A stretch of DNA of 9,804 nt from an uncultured Atopobiaceae bacterium (GTDB lineage Bacteria > Actinomycetota > Coriobacteriia > Coriobacteriales > Atopobiaceae): contig CAAGLU010000341.1 in assembly GCA_900770865.1 (NCBI GenBank), positions 1 through 9,804 on the forward strand. The letters are read 5' to 3'. Made by a program: the position numbers and the translations under genes. The number at the start of each line of letters is the position of its first letter. Within the stretch, counting starts at the first letter, position 1. Shown piece by piece: positions 1 through 6,385 of this stretch. The notes below the pieces were generated by a model. It had not been told where the DNA came from. It did no database searches and was given only the letters and a program-made list of their open reading frames with translations.

Positions 1-695
1 CCCTGGCCACACGGTCCATAGCCGTTCTCGTTGTCGGTGAGGCGCGGAATCTCGCCCATGAGCAGGGTCAGGTAGCGGCGCATTTTCCACATGCCAAGCG
101 GGGAGTGGTTAAAGGCCAGCTCGCCCTCGCGCACAACCACGCTTACCGCATAGGTGGCAAATGCGATGGGCAGCACGCGGGGCATCTCCTTCTCGACCTC
201 GGCGACCATGCGCCGCTGCATGGTGGCATCCTGCGAGAGAATCAGACTCTTGCAGGAAATGCCCTTCTCGGCGAGAAGGTCTCGCAGGTAGGTGATGTTG
301 TTTCCGCAGTTGGTTGAGCGAGTCTCCAGAAAGTCCGTCTCAAGGCCATGAGCGTGGGATAGGTATGCCGAGAAGATCTGGGCCTCCGTGGCATCGTCTG
401 CAAACTCCAGCTCCGGGCAGAGCTCGCGCACCCTCGCCCTGAACGTCTCCGTGGTGTGCCCAGCGCCGCCCACAATTACGTACGTGCGCGCGACGCCGGC
501 ACGCATCGCGTCTGCCAACACGTCCCCGCCAGCAAGAATGGAGCCGCCAAAGAGTGCCATCACGTCCGCCTGCTCAAAGCCGTAGCGCGCGACAAGGGCG
601 TAGTGACTGAGTGCGGGCACGTCTCGCATCCCCAGGAAGCTTGCAAGCGTGTTGATGTCCCGCGAAACCCGTTCCAGGCCTATCTCGGATTCCAT
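1..695 (-). CDS. YdcF-like DUF218 family protein, C-terminus cut by window edge
   Basis: The minus-strand reading frame from the ATG at 695 runs open to the left edge (231 codons seen). An in-frame TGA lies a few codons upstream, and GGGGAGG ends 5 nt before the ATG, which fixes the start. The product matches my memory of E. coli YdcF (DUF218, ElyC/SanA/YdcF superfamily; about 266 residues) along its length. It has a hydrophobic-Gly strand (VMALFGGSIL, about 45-54), IVGGAGHTT (74-82), STNCGNN (127-133), SQDATMQRR (154-162) and RYLTLLMGEIPRL followed by NGYGP (207-228). These are the most conserved YdcF blocks, so roughly 30-40 C-terminal residues are missing. E. coli YdcF has been reported to bind S-adenosylmethionine, but its reaction is unknown. 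No signal peptide or membrane segment is visible, so it is probably cytoplasmic. It lies downstream of the gal operon terminator on the same strand and is probably transcribed separately. Family assignment is firm; function is not. Confidence 0.88.
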   Translation of the reverse strand, partial: MESEIGLERVSRDINTLASFLGMRDVPALSHYALVARYGFEQADVMALFGGSILAGGDVLADAMRAGVARTYVIVGGAGHTTETFRARVRELCPELEFADDATEAQIFSAYLSHAHGLETDFLETRSTNCGNNITYLRDLLAEKGISCKSLILSQDATMQRRMVAEVEKEMPRVLPIAFATYAVSVVVREGELAFNHSPLGMWKMRRYLTLLMGEIPRLTDNENGYGPCGQ

Positions 696-827
696 GCTGA
701 CCTCCCCGGCTCAACTTCCCGCTTCTTTGCATAGTGTATCTGGTCGGTATTCCTCGCCTCTCGGGAACCCTCACCACGTAGAAACTTGCGGTTTAGTAGC
801 AGCTCCCAAATGGCGTTCAAGGCGTTT

Positions 828-880
828 ACCTGCGGTTATTCTCAGCAGTACTTTAAAATAACAGCAATTAAGCCGCAGGT
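828..880. repeat. Nested inverted repeat in the 5' region of the YdcF-like gene
   Basis: ACCTGCGG (828-835) is exactly inverted as CCGCAGGT (873-880). Immediately inside, GTTATT (835-840) is inverted as AATAAC (857-862), leaving a bulge of about 10 nt on one side and an AT-rich loop. A near copy of the left arm, ACTTGCGGTTTA, lies at 784-795 in direct orientation. In the 277-bp gene-free stretch 696-972 this and the gal terminator are the only clear structures. It lies 130-185 bp upstream of the YdcF-like start and could be a pair of operator sites, a 5'-leader hairpin or a remnant of a small repeat. No convincing -10/-35 pair was found. Confidence 0.5.
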
Positions 881-912
881 TTTCGAAATAGGGATGCGGG
901 CGCGTCTCACGC

Positions 913-948
913 AAACGAAAAGGCCATCCCAGCACCGCCGGGATGGCC
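913..948 (-). terminator. Intrinsic terminator of the galM-galK-galT operon
   Basis: GGCCATCCC (922-930) and GGGATGGCC (940-948) form a perfect 9-bp GC-rich stem with a 9-nt loop. Read on the minus strand the hairpin is followed by TTTTCGTTTGC (921-911). It begins 25 nt past the galT stop, the expected place for the end of the leftward gal transcript. Confidence 0.88.
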
Positions 949-972
949 CCAACCGTTCGCCGCCGTCTGCCG

Positions 973-2601
973 CTACAGCGACGCCACAAAGCGCATCTGC
1001 GCCGCGCGGCCGGCCTCGTCCCACTTGAAGACGCCAGCGTCCTCAAGCACGTGCGAGAAGACCAGGCCCACACCGTCGCGAACCACCTGGTGAACGTTTG
1101 CGGTGGTAAGCCCGGGGTTCTCCTGGGCAAGCTGTGCAGCCCAGTCGGCGTGCGATGAGGCCATTGGATCTGCGGCCATCTGCTCGCTGGTTGCCCCCGC
1201 AACCAGCAGCTCCTCAACGCGGCCGAGCTCTCCCACCAGGCGCGGAGGCAGGATGGCAAGCCCCATGACCTCGATAAGGCCGATGTTCTCGCGCTTGATG
1301 TGGTGCCACTCCTCGTGCGGGTGGAAGACGCCCAGCGGGTGCTCGGTGCTTGTGACGTTGCAGCGAAGTGCGAGATAGGCCTCGTACGTGGAGCCGCCTG
1401 CGTTACCCTGGGCATCCACGCGACGCACGATTGGGGTTACCGTGTTGTGCGGCGTGCCGTCCGCGTCATACGCAATTACGCCCACAGATTCGTCGCTCCA
1501 GGCGCGCCAGGCCTGGACCACGTGGTCGCAGGCTTCTAGCAGCTGGTCTCGGCTAGCGGAGGAAAGGCGCAGGACTGAAAGCGGCCAGTGGAGCACCTCG
1601 CCAGAGACCTCCGGGAACCCCGGCAGAGAGAACCTCTCGGCCGTGGCCGCGCGCATCATGGGAAAGACGTGCGCGCCGCCCTGGAAGTGGTCGTGCGAGA
1701 GGATCGAACCGCCAACCACGGGCAGGTCAGCGTTGGAGCCAATGAAGTAGTGGGGCAGTAGGTCCACAAAGTCGAAGAGACACGAGAGGGAGGCTCGGTC
1801 AACGTGCATGGGGCGGTGGCTTGCGCTCATGGCAATGCAGTGCTCGCTAAAGTAGGCATACGGGCTGTACTGCAGGCCCCAGCGCTCGCCGCCAAGGGAG
1901 ATGGGGATGATTCGCAGATTCTGCCTGGCGGGATGCGCACCCATGGGGTCTGTGGCGGCGCGCCCGGGGTAACCCTCGTTCTCAATGCAGAGCTGGCAGG
2001 CTGGGTACTTCTCGCCCGCAGGCGCCTTGCCCGCCGCAGCAATCTCGCGCGGGTCCTTCTCAGGCTTGGAGAGGTTAATGGTTATCTCCAGCGACCCCCA
2101 GTCCGTCTGCGTGTTCCAGCAGACGTTCCGGGCAATGGCAGTGCGGCGTACATAGCCAGCGTCGCAGCAGGTGCGATAGAACCAGTCGGTTGCCGCCTTG
2201 GGGCCGTCCTGCGCGAGAAGATCCTTGAACGTTGCCTCGACCTCTGAGGGCTTGGGCATGAGAAGCCCCATGACGCGCATGGCTATGCGGTCACGGCCGC
2301 TCGCGGTATCCGCGGCGTACCCGTTGTCCACCGCGGCCTCGGCGAGCGTGGCGAGAAGGTCGTCCGGCGCTGTGGCCGCGGTACCCTTCGTCACGGCGGG
2401 GGAGTCCGGTCCCTCGGCGAGCACCCACGCGGCGCTGGGACCGGGGCCGGTTGCGCCAACGGCCTCAAGCACGGCATTCACGCCCCAGACACGATCCGCC
2501 CAGCCAATGAGCCCATGGTTGGCGGCATAGTCAACAATCCCTGTAGCAGCGGCAACCAGGGCCCCACCGTCAATGGGCGTATGTGTGCTCTCTACTCCCA
2601 T
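973..2601 (-). CDS. galT: UTP-hexose-1-phosphate / UDP-glucose-hexose-1-phosphate uridylyltransferase, class II GalT
   Basis: Third step of the Leloir pathway: transfer of UMP between UDP-glucose and galactose-1-phosphate, giving UDP-galactose and glucose-1-phosphate in the cytoplasm. The 542-residue protein belongs to the Firmicutes-type class II GalT family, not the E. coli-type enzyme of about 350 residues. Seen in the sequence: the nucleotide-transfer motif SHDHFQGG (302-309, His-x-His with Gln two residues on), YPACQLCIENEGYPGR (199-214), FSEHCIAMSASHRPM (251-265), HEEWHHIKRENIGLIEVMG (429-447) and a C-terminal GVFKWDEAGRAA. It is slightly longer than the usual 490-510 residues, mainly through an Ala-rich segment near residues 50-85. 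The ATG at 2601 lies inside the last codons of galK: the two genes overlap by 10 nt, so translation is probably coupled. A run of six G lies about 10 nt upstream. The gene ends the operon and is followed by a strong terminator. Confidence 0.95.
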   Translation of the reverse strand: MGVESTHTPIDGGALVAAATGIVDYAANHGLIGWADRVWGVNAVLEAVGATGPGPSAAWVLAEGPDSPAVTKGTAATAPDDLLATLAEAAVDNGYAADTASGRDRIAMRVMGLLMPKPSEVEATFKDLLAQDGPKAATDWFYRTCCDAGYVRRTAIARNVCWNTQTDWGSLEITINLSKPEKDPREIAAAGKAPAGEKYPACQLCIENEGYPGRAATDPMGAHPARQNLRIIPISLGGERWGLQYSPYAYFSEHCIAMSASHRPMHVDRASLSCLFDFVDLLPHYFIGSNADLPVVGGSILSHDHFQGGAHVFPMMRAATAERFSLPGFPEVSGEVLHWPLSVLRLSSASRDQLLEACDHVVQAWRAWSDESVGVIAYDADGTPHNTVTPIVRRVDAQGNAGGSTYEAYLALRCNVTSTEHPLGVFHPHEEWHHIKRENIGLIEVMGLAILPPRLVGELGRVEELLVAGATSEQMAADPMASSHADWAAQLAQENPGLTTANVHQVVRDGVGLVFSHVLEDAGVFKWDEAGRAAQMRFVASL

Positions 2602-3806
2602 TCCGCATACGCCCCCCTGTCAGAGATGCGGTAGCGCCTGCAGGAGCCAGCGCCAAGCCATGCGTCCATGCGGTCGGAGAACTCCTCAACAAGGTCGAGC
2701 GGGACAAAGCACTGGATGGTGCCGCCAAAGCCGCCTCCATGGATCCTCGTGGCGCCGCGACCGTCGAGAACGCGCTCGGCAAGCCCAAGCGCCACCATGG
2801 CAGGCTGGCTCTCCACGCCGCACGAGACGTTCTGAAGGAACATTGCCGAGCTCGCACCCGAGGTGCGGGTGCATGAGAGGAAGGCGTCGATGTCCGGGGC
2901 GTTGAGTGCCGCCCAGCGCTTGTCGACCAGCTCGTTCTCGCGCCAGTAGTGGATGGCGCGCAGTACCGCGCGGTCGCCAAGGTCGCGCCGCAGCTCGGGG
3001 ACGTGGGCATCGAAGTCGTCCTGGTCAACCTCGCAGAGGCGCTTCTTCCCAAACACGGCGGCAACTGCCTGCATCTCCTGGGGCATGGCAGCGTACGCGT
3101 CGGTGAGGTCGGCGTGGCTCGAGCCAACGTCTACCAGGCAGAGCGCATAGCCGTGGTCCTCGAAGTCGAACTCCAGGCGTCGGGCCACGGGATCCTCGGG
3201 AACGGCGAAGTCGATGAAAGCGAGGCCGCCCAGGCAGACGGACGCCTGGTCCATGAGGCCGCAGGGCTTGCCAAAGTAGACGTTTTCGGCAAACTGGCTC
3301 ATGCGTGCCATCTCGAGGGCGTCATAGCTGCGACCCTCCCAGAGGGCCTCCATCGCACGCCCCAGCGCTGCCTCGACCGCAGCTGACGATGAGAGCCCTC
3401 CGCCCACGGGGATGGTGCTCGTCATGGCAAGGTCAAAGCCCGCAGGGGTTCGCCGGTCCTGGGCCATCCTGAACGCCATGCCCCTTACCAGCGAAGCCGT
3501 GGTGTTCTTCTCGGCATCCTGTGGGTCAAGCGATTCGAGGGAGACCTCGATGGTGGGGTATCCGTCGCTTGCCAGGCGCACAACGCCCAGGCCGTTGGGG
3601 CGGGCGAGTGCGTTTACAGCCACGTCTAGCGCGCCCGCGATAACGTGGCCTCCCTCGTGGTCGGTGTGGTTGCCTGCAATCTCCGAGCGGCCCGGAGCAT
3701 GCACCCGGAGCAGGCGCTCTCCTGCGGGGGGTTCGCCAAACTCCTGGCAGAAGACCTGTCGCGCCCGCTCAAAGCCGTCCTGGCGTCCGACGCACGTCTC
3801 GTTCAT
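2592..3806 (-). CDS. galK: Galactokinase (GHMP kinase), divergent signature
   Basis: Phosphorylates alpha-D-galactose with ATP to galactose-1-phosphate. The 404-residue protein shows the three GHMP motifs: substrate signature APGRSEIAGNHTDHEGG (37-53), ATP loop PVGGGLSSSAA (133-143) and C-terminal GGGFGG (357-362). The catalytic Asp is D186 in GLMDQA, and R40 is the probable catalytic Arg. The usual signature is GRxNLIGEHxDY. Here Glu is replaced by Asn (N46) and Tyr by His (H50). That is a variant I associate with galactokinase-like proteins of clostridia and Coriobacteria, so substrate preference deserves care. I chose the ATG at 3806 over the one at 3851 because AAGGAG lies 7 nt before it and the motif spacing then matches other galactokinases. 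It sits between galM (85 bp upstream) and galT (10-nt overlap), which supports a role in galactose use. Confidence 0.92.
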   Translation of the reverse strand: MNETCVGRQDGFERARQVFCQEFGEPPAGERLLRVHAPGRSEIAGNHTDHEGGHVIAGALDVAVNALARPNGLGVVRLASDGYPTIEVSLESLDPQDAEKNTTASLVRGMAFRMAQDRRTPAGFDLAMTSTIPVGGGLSSSAAVEAALGRAMEALWEGRSYDALEMARMSQFAENVYFGKPCGLMDQASVCLGGLAFIDFAVPEDPVARRLEFDFEDHGYALCLVDVGSSHADLTDAYAAMPQEMQAVAAVFGKKRLCEVDQDDFDAHVPELRRDLGDRAVLRAIHYWRENELVDKRWAALNAPDIDAFLSCTRTSGASSAMFLQNVSCGVESQPAMVALGLAERVLDGRGATRIHGGGFGGTIQCFVPLDLVEEFSDRMDAWLGAGSCRRYRISDRGAYAEWE

Positions 3807-3821
3807 CGTGTTCTCCTTCCT

Positions 3822-3835
3822 CCCGGTATGCCGGG
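3822..3835 (-). promoter_or_regulatory. Small hairpin just upstream of the galK ribosome binding site
   Basis: CCCGG (3822-3826) and CCGGG (3831-3835) flank a 4-nt loop. On the galM-galK message the hairpin ends right before the GGAAGGAG segment that serves as the galK Shine-Dalgarno sequence. The 85-bp galM-galK spacer (3807-3891) has no T-tract after this hairpin, so it is not a terminator. It could modulate galK translation or mark an RNA processing end; the stem is short and may mean nothing. Confidence 0.3.
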
Positions 3836-3891
3836 CAACGCATCTTCGCAATGAGGGGGCAGCGCCCGTCTCACCTTTACAGCATTTTTCC

Positions 3892-4974
3892 TCAGCGTGA
3901 CATGGTTCCTAGCTGGTAGACAATCGTTTGGGTGTACGGCTGGGCAGGTGTGCAGATAGGCTGCGGCCACGAGAGGTGGTGGGCACAGTCTGGGTAGAAC
4001 TCGGGCTCAAACGCAAAGCCGGCGCGCGGCAGGTAGGTGCCGCCGCCCTTGGCGTGGGCGTCATCGAGCCAGTTGCCCGTGTAGAGGTGCGCGCCCGGCG
4101 TGCTCACGCGAATCTCCAGTGTGCGGCCACTAGCGGGGTCAAGGGCGGAGAGGGCCAGGCACGGTGGGGCACCTGCCCTCCAGCCTCGGATGCAGAAGCA
4201 GTGATCGTATCCGCGCGCTCGACGCAACTGCTCGTCGCTCCCGTTGATGTCACGTCCGAGTGGCTTAGGCTCACGGAAGTCGAAGGGCGTTACGTCGACG
4301 GGACGTATCTCGCCCGTTGAGACTGAGTCCTCGCGGATGGGGAGAAACTCGTCCGCCTCGAGACGCATGACCGTTCCCATGGCGTTGCCGGCATTGTGGC
4401 CTGCCAGGTTGAAGTAGCTGTGGTTGGTCATGTTCACAAAGGTGAGGGCATCGGTCTTGCAGGAGTACGAGACCGTGAGGCGCGTGGTCTCATCGGGAAG
4501 GTCGACAAGCGAGACCTCGCAGGTGAAGGTACGGTTGCCGGGCAGTCCAAGCTCGCCCTCGCCAAGCCGGCAGGTAAGGCGCACCGCGTTTCTCTTCTCG
4601 ACTGCGGCTGCCCTCCACACGCGCTTGTGGAGCCCCGAGGTAAGGCTGGTGTGGAGGTTGTTGCGCTGGCCGGGTCCATCGTTTCTCGCAAGGTGGCAGG
4701 CGACGGCGGGGCCTATGGTCATCTCTGCCCCGTCCGTGCGGTTTGCGATGGGCCCTACGGTGGAACCATGGCAGGCGGGGTTGTCGAAGTAGTCCTCGAG
4801 CGATGCCAGGCCGAGAAGAACGTCCCCCTGCGTTCCGGAGGCGTCGGGGACCTCCAGCGAGAGGAGCGCTGCCCCAAACTCCATGAGCCTGAGGCGTGCC
4901 CTGGGGGTGGTGATCGTGAAGACGCGGACCAAATCTCCCGATGGCGTGCGTCCAAGGGCCTCCGAGCTGACCAT
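3892..4974 (-). CDS. galM: Aldose 1-epimerase (galactose mutarotase)
   Basis: Interconverts beta- and alpha-D-galactose so that galactokinase receives the alpha anomer. The 360-residue protein has the mutarotase landmarks: sugar-binding Arg in PIANRTDG (R79), NNLHT (H108), the catalytic His in TNHSYFNLAGH (H185), Asp in RGYDHCF (D257) and the catalytic Glu in GFAFEPEFYPD (E323). Length fits the family (about 340-380). The ATG at 4974 is chosen because AGAGGAG ends 5 nt upstream; an in-frame ATG at 5046 would add 24 unconserved residues running through the intergenic inverted repeat. First gene of the leftward galM-galK-galT operon and divergent from the LacI-type regulator, whose intergenic region probably controls it. 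No signal peptide is seen, so the enzyme should be cytoplasmic. Confidence 0.94.
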   Translation of the reverse strand: MVSSEALGRTPSGDLVRVFTITTPRARLRLMEFGAALLSLEVPDASGTQGDVLLGLASLEDYFDNPACHGSTVGPIANRTDGAEMTIGPAVACHLARNDGPGQRNNLHTSLTSGLHKRVWRAAAVEKRNAVRLTCRLGEGELGLPGNRTFTCEVSLVDLPDETTRLTVSYSCKTDALTFVNMTNHSYFNLAGHNAGNAMGTVMRLEADEFLPIREDSVSTGEIRPVDVTPFDFREPKPLGRDINGSDEQLRRARGYDHCFCIRGWRAGAPPCLALSALDPASGRTLEIRVSTPGAHLYTGNWLDDAHAKGGGTYLPRAGFAFEPEFYPDCAHHLSWPQPICTPAQPYTQTIVYQLGTMSR

Positions 4975-4996
4975 GGGGTCTCCTCTCGTGTGCGAT

Positions 4997-5019
4997 AATT
5001 GCTCGGTAAACAAGCAATT
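4997..5019. promoter_or_regulatory. Inverted repeat, candidate operator for the gal operon
   Basis: AATTGCT (4997-5003) and AGCAATT (5013-5019) are exact inverted copies separated by 9 nt (CGGTAAACA). The repeat lies 23-45 bp upstream of the galM start, in the promoter-proximal part of the 191-bp galM/lacI-type divergent region. Its position suits a repressor site. The spacer contains GGTAAA, which recurs as a perfect palindrome half-site at 6278-6291. The six T on the plus strand (5018-5023) make it look like a terminator, but no gene points into it from the left. No clear -10/-35 for galM was resolved. Confidence 0.5.
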
Positions 5020-5057
5020 TTTTCGATGCTGCTCGTTTGCAACCAAGGTTATGTTAA

Positions 5058-5070
5058 CGTACTCAGTACG
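5058..5070. promoter_or_regulatory. 13-bp palindrome, candidate operator in the lacI-type/galM intergenic region
   Basis: CGTACT-C-AGTACG is a perfect palindrome with a single central base. It lies about 95 bp before the regulator start and about 85 bp before galM, so a protein bound here could serve both directions. A weak TTGCAA (5037-5042) sits 17 nt before TACTCA (5060-5065) on the plus strand and could be a poor promoter for the regulator. LacI-family sites are usually centred on CG, which this one is not, so the assignment to the neighbouring regulator is tentative. Confidence 0.4.
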
Positions 5071-5165
5071 GATGGACAGCGAGAGTCTTTGGGTTTTTCT
5101 CGCTTGTCCGGCAGACGGTAATCGGCAGGGGCCGACTGGGCCCGTTCGAGCAGGGGGGACTTGAG

Positions 5166-6188
5166 ATGAGTACGGGGCGTCAGGACAGCTCTCATCGCTT
5201 CGTCTCGATGGCAGATGTCGCCGAGAGGGCGGGCGTGTCGCAGCAGACTGTCTCCCGCGTAGCCAACGGCCAGCCCAACGTGAGCGAGTCGACCCGCAGG
5301 GCAGTGCAAAAGGCTATGGACGAACTTGGCTTTAGGCCCAACTTTGCGGGAAGGTCTCTCAGGAGCGGCCGATACCGCTCCGTGGGACTCTGCATCTACA
5401 ACATCACCCAGTTTGGCAACCTCTCAACGCTCGATGGCATCATGACCGCCGCGCGAGAGCACGGTGACGCCATCACTATGGTGGAGATGGGCGACGATGA
5501 CCCGGTCTCCCTCGAGCACATGACAAAGCGCATGCTCACGCTGCCGGTTGACGCCATGATCATGAGCATGAGCATCAAGGCCGAGGACTTTGACACCTTC
5601 CGTCCCAGCCCAGGGTTTGGCACGGTTCTACTCACCATGTACGAGCATCCCCATTGCACTACGGTTGACTCCGACCAGTACGGTTGCTCCATGCTCGTGA
5701 TGGACCACCTGCTCTCGCGCGGGCATAGACAGGTTCGCTTTGTGGGGGGTCCCTCGTACTCCGTCGACTCCAACTTCCGCGAGCGGGGCTGGCGAGACGC
5801 GCTCGAGGTGCGTGGCATCGACGTTGCCGAGCCGCTGCGTGGTGACTGGACGGCAGACAGCGGCTATGAGGCTGGCGCGGTGCTTGCCGCCGACAAGGAC
5901 ATGACGGCTGTTTACGTTGCCAACGACCAGATGGCGCTCGGTGTCATTGCTGCGCTTGAGGACGCCGGCAGGAGGGTGCCGGAGGACGTGAGCGTGGTGG
6001 GCGTGGACGATTCGCTTACCGCCTCGGTCCCGCACAACCGGCTCACGACCGTTCGGTTTGACCTCTTCTCGCGCGGACGTCGTGCCTTTGAGCAGGCGCT
6101 TCTTGGCACAAGCCCCAACTACCACGTCCAGCAGATTAGGATTGCCGGCACGCTTGTCGAGCGCCAGACCGTCGCCGATTTGCGATGA
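5166..6188 (+). CDS. LacI/GalR-family transcriptional regulator, probable gal operon repressor
   Basis: A full-length 340-residue LacI-type protein. The N-terminal helix-turn-helix reads SMADVAERAGVSQQTVSRVA (14-33), with recognition-helix residues Q26, Q27 and R31 at the positions of LacI Y17, Q18 and R22. A hinge segment (RPNFAGRSLRSGR, about 56-68) follows, with the Leu that normally intercalates at the operator centre. The rest is the periplasmic-binding-protein-like effector domain with family blocks such as TTVDSDQYG, HLLSRGHRQVRFVGG, YVANDQMALGVI and VPEDVSVVGVDDS. A G-rich Shine-Dalgarno (AGGGGGG) lies 8 nt before the ATG. Divergent orientation from galM makes it the likely sugar-responsive repressor of galM-galK-galT and perhaps of itself. 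The inducer (galactose or a galactoside) is inferred from context only. It could also act on the downstream radical SAM gene, whose promoter region has a GGTAAA-TT-TTTACC palindrome of LacI-operator shape. Confidence 0.93.
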   Translation: MSTGRQDSSHRFVSMADVAERAGVSQQTVSRVANGQPNVSESTRRAVQKAMDELGFRPNFAGRSLRSGRYRSVGLCIYNITQFGNLSTLDGIMTAAREHGDAITMVEMGDDDPVSLEHMTKRMLTLPVDAMIMSMSIKAEDFDTFRPSPGFGTVLLTMYEHPHCTTVDSDQYGCSMLVMDHLLSRGHRQVRFVGGPSYSVDSNFRERGWRDALEVRGIDVAEPLRGDWTADSGYEAGAVLAADKDMTAVYVANDQMALGVIAALEDAGRRVPEDVSVVGVDDSLTASVPHNRLTTVRFDLFSRGRRAFEQALLGTSPNYHVQQIRIAGTLVERQTVADLR

Positions 6189-6218
6189 GACAAATGGACT
6201 GTCCCTTTGTCTCATTTT
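6185..6218 (+). terminator. Strong hairpin terminator overlapping the regulator's stop codon
   Basis: ATGAGACAAA (6185-6194) and TTTGTCTCAT (6206-6215) form a perfect 10-bp stem, and GGA/TCC (6196-6198/6202-6204) extends it inward to a 3-nt loop. TTTT (6215-6218) follows. The left arm contains the TGA stop of the LacI-type gene (6186-6188). In the rightward direction it terminates the regulator transcript. The near-complete symmetry over 31 nt also makes it resemble a dispersed palindromic element. Confidence 0.82.
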
Positions 6219-6271
6219 GAACAGTACCGCTCAAGGCTGTTTATCTACCGATAAAGGCAGAAATAACGCCG

Positions 6272-6300
6272 TTCACAGGTAAATTTTTACCGCTTGCAAT
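6272..6300 (+). promoter_or_regulatory. Possible sigma70-type promoter for the radical SAM gene
   Basis: TTCACA (6272-6277) and TGCAAT (6295-6300) are separated by 17 nt, each matching the consensus at four or five of six positions. This predicts a start near 6307 and a leader of about 80 nt before the ATG at 6386. The spacer holds the palindrome GGTAAA-TT-TTTACC (6278-6291) and the downstream edge holds GCGGTACCGC (6305-6314), so repression at the promoter is plausible. Confidence 0.4.
6278..6291. promoter_or_regulatory. 14-bp palindrome GGTAAA-TT-TTTACC, candidate operator
   Basis: The perfect 6-2-6 palindrome lies between the putative -35 and -10 boxes of the radical SAM gene. The arrangement is that of a LacI-family operator, although the centre is TT instead of CG. 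The same half-site GGTAAA occurs in the galM upstream inverted repeat (5005-5010). It overlaps units 3 and 4 of the 21-bp array, so the two readings compete. Confidence 0.35.
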
Positions 6301-6385
6301 TTGGGCGGTACCGCTCGCTTGGTGTTCCTGTTGAACCGACTTCCCTAGGGAACCCCTCTGGGGACGTCGTCTCAAGGGGGGCACC

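Larger units (their letters stand above)
6225..6329 (+). repeat. Five phased 21-bp units beginning TACCG, candidate regulator-binding array
   Basis: TACCG occurs at 6225, 6246, 6288 and 6309, and the missing middle slot at 6267 reads CGCCG. CCG therefore recurs exactly every 21 bp (6227, 6248, 6269, 6290, 6311), two helical turns, all on one face of the DNA. Unit openings are TACCGCTCA, TACCGATAA, CGCCGTTCA, TACCGCTTG and TACCGCTCG; the first two units match at 12 of their first 15 positions. The array fills the gap between the regulator's terminator and the radical SAM gene and overlaps its putative promoter. Direct 9-bp sites repeated at 21-22 bp are the layout recognised by LytTR-type response regulators, and ACCGnTn(A/G) fits much of that loose consensus. 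The binding protein is unknown. Confidence 0.55.

Noticed and set aside
3807..3851. Longer start for galK at 3851
   Set aside because: The 15 extra residues come from the spacer and the true Shine-Dalgarno region; AAGGAG before 3806 fits better.
4396..4998. 200-codon open frame on the plus strand over galM
   Set aside because: It is a shadow of galM, with no recognisable domain and no ribosome binding site that fits; it also crosses the galM start.
4975..5046. Longer start for galM at 5046
   Set aside because: It adds 24 residues with no homology, reads through the inverted repeat, and ignores the well-placed AGAGGAG before 4974.
5122..5144. GC-rich small hairpins just before the LacI-type gene as a terminator or regulatory RNA
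   Set aside because: The alternative 5-bp stems (TCGGC/GCCGA and GGGCC/GGCCC) overlap each other, have no T-tract, and are common by chance in GC-rich DNA.
5628..6215. 195-codon open frame on the minus strand over the LacI-type gene
   Set aside because: It is a shadow of the regulator gene with no motif, and it begins inside the terminator palindrome.
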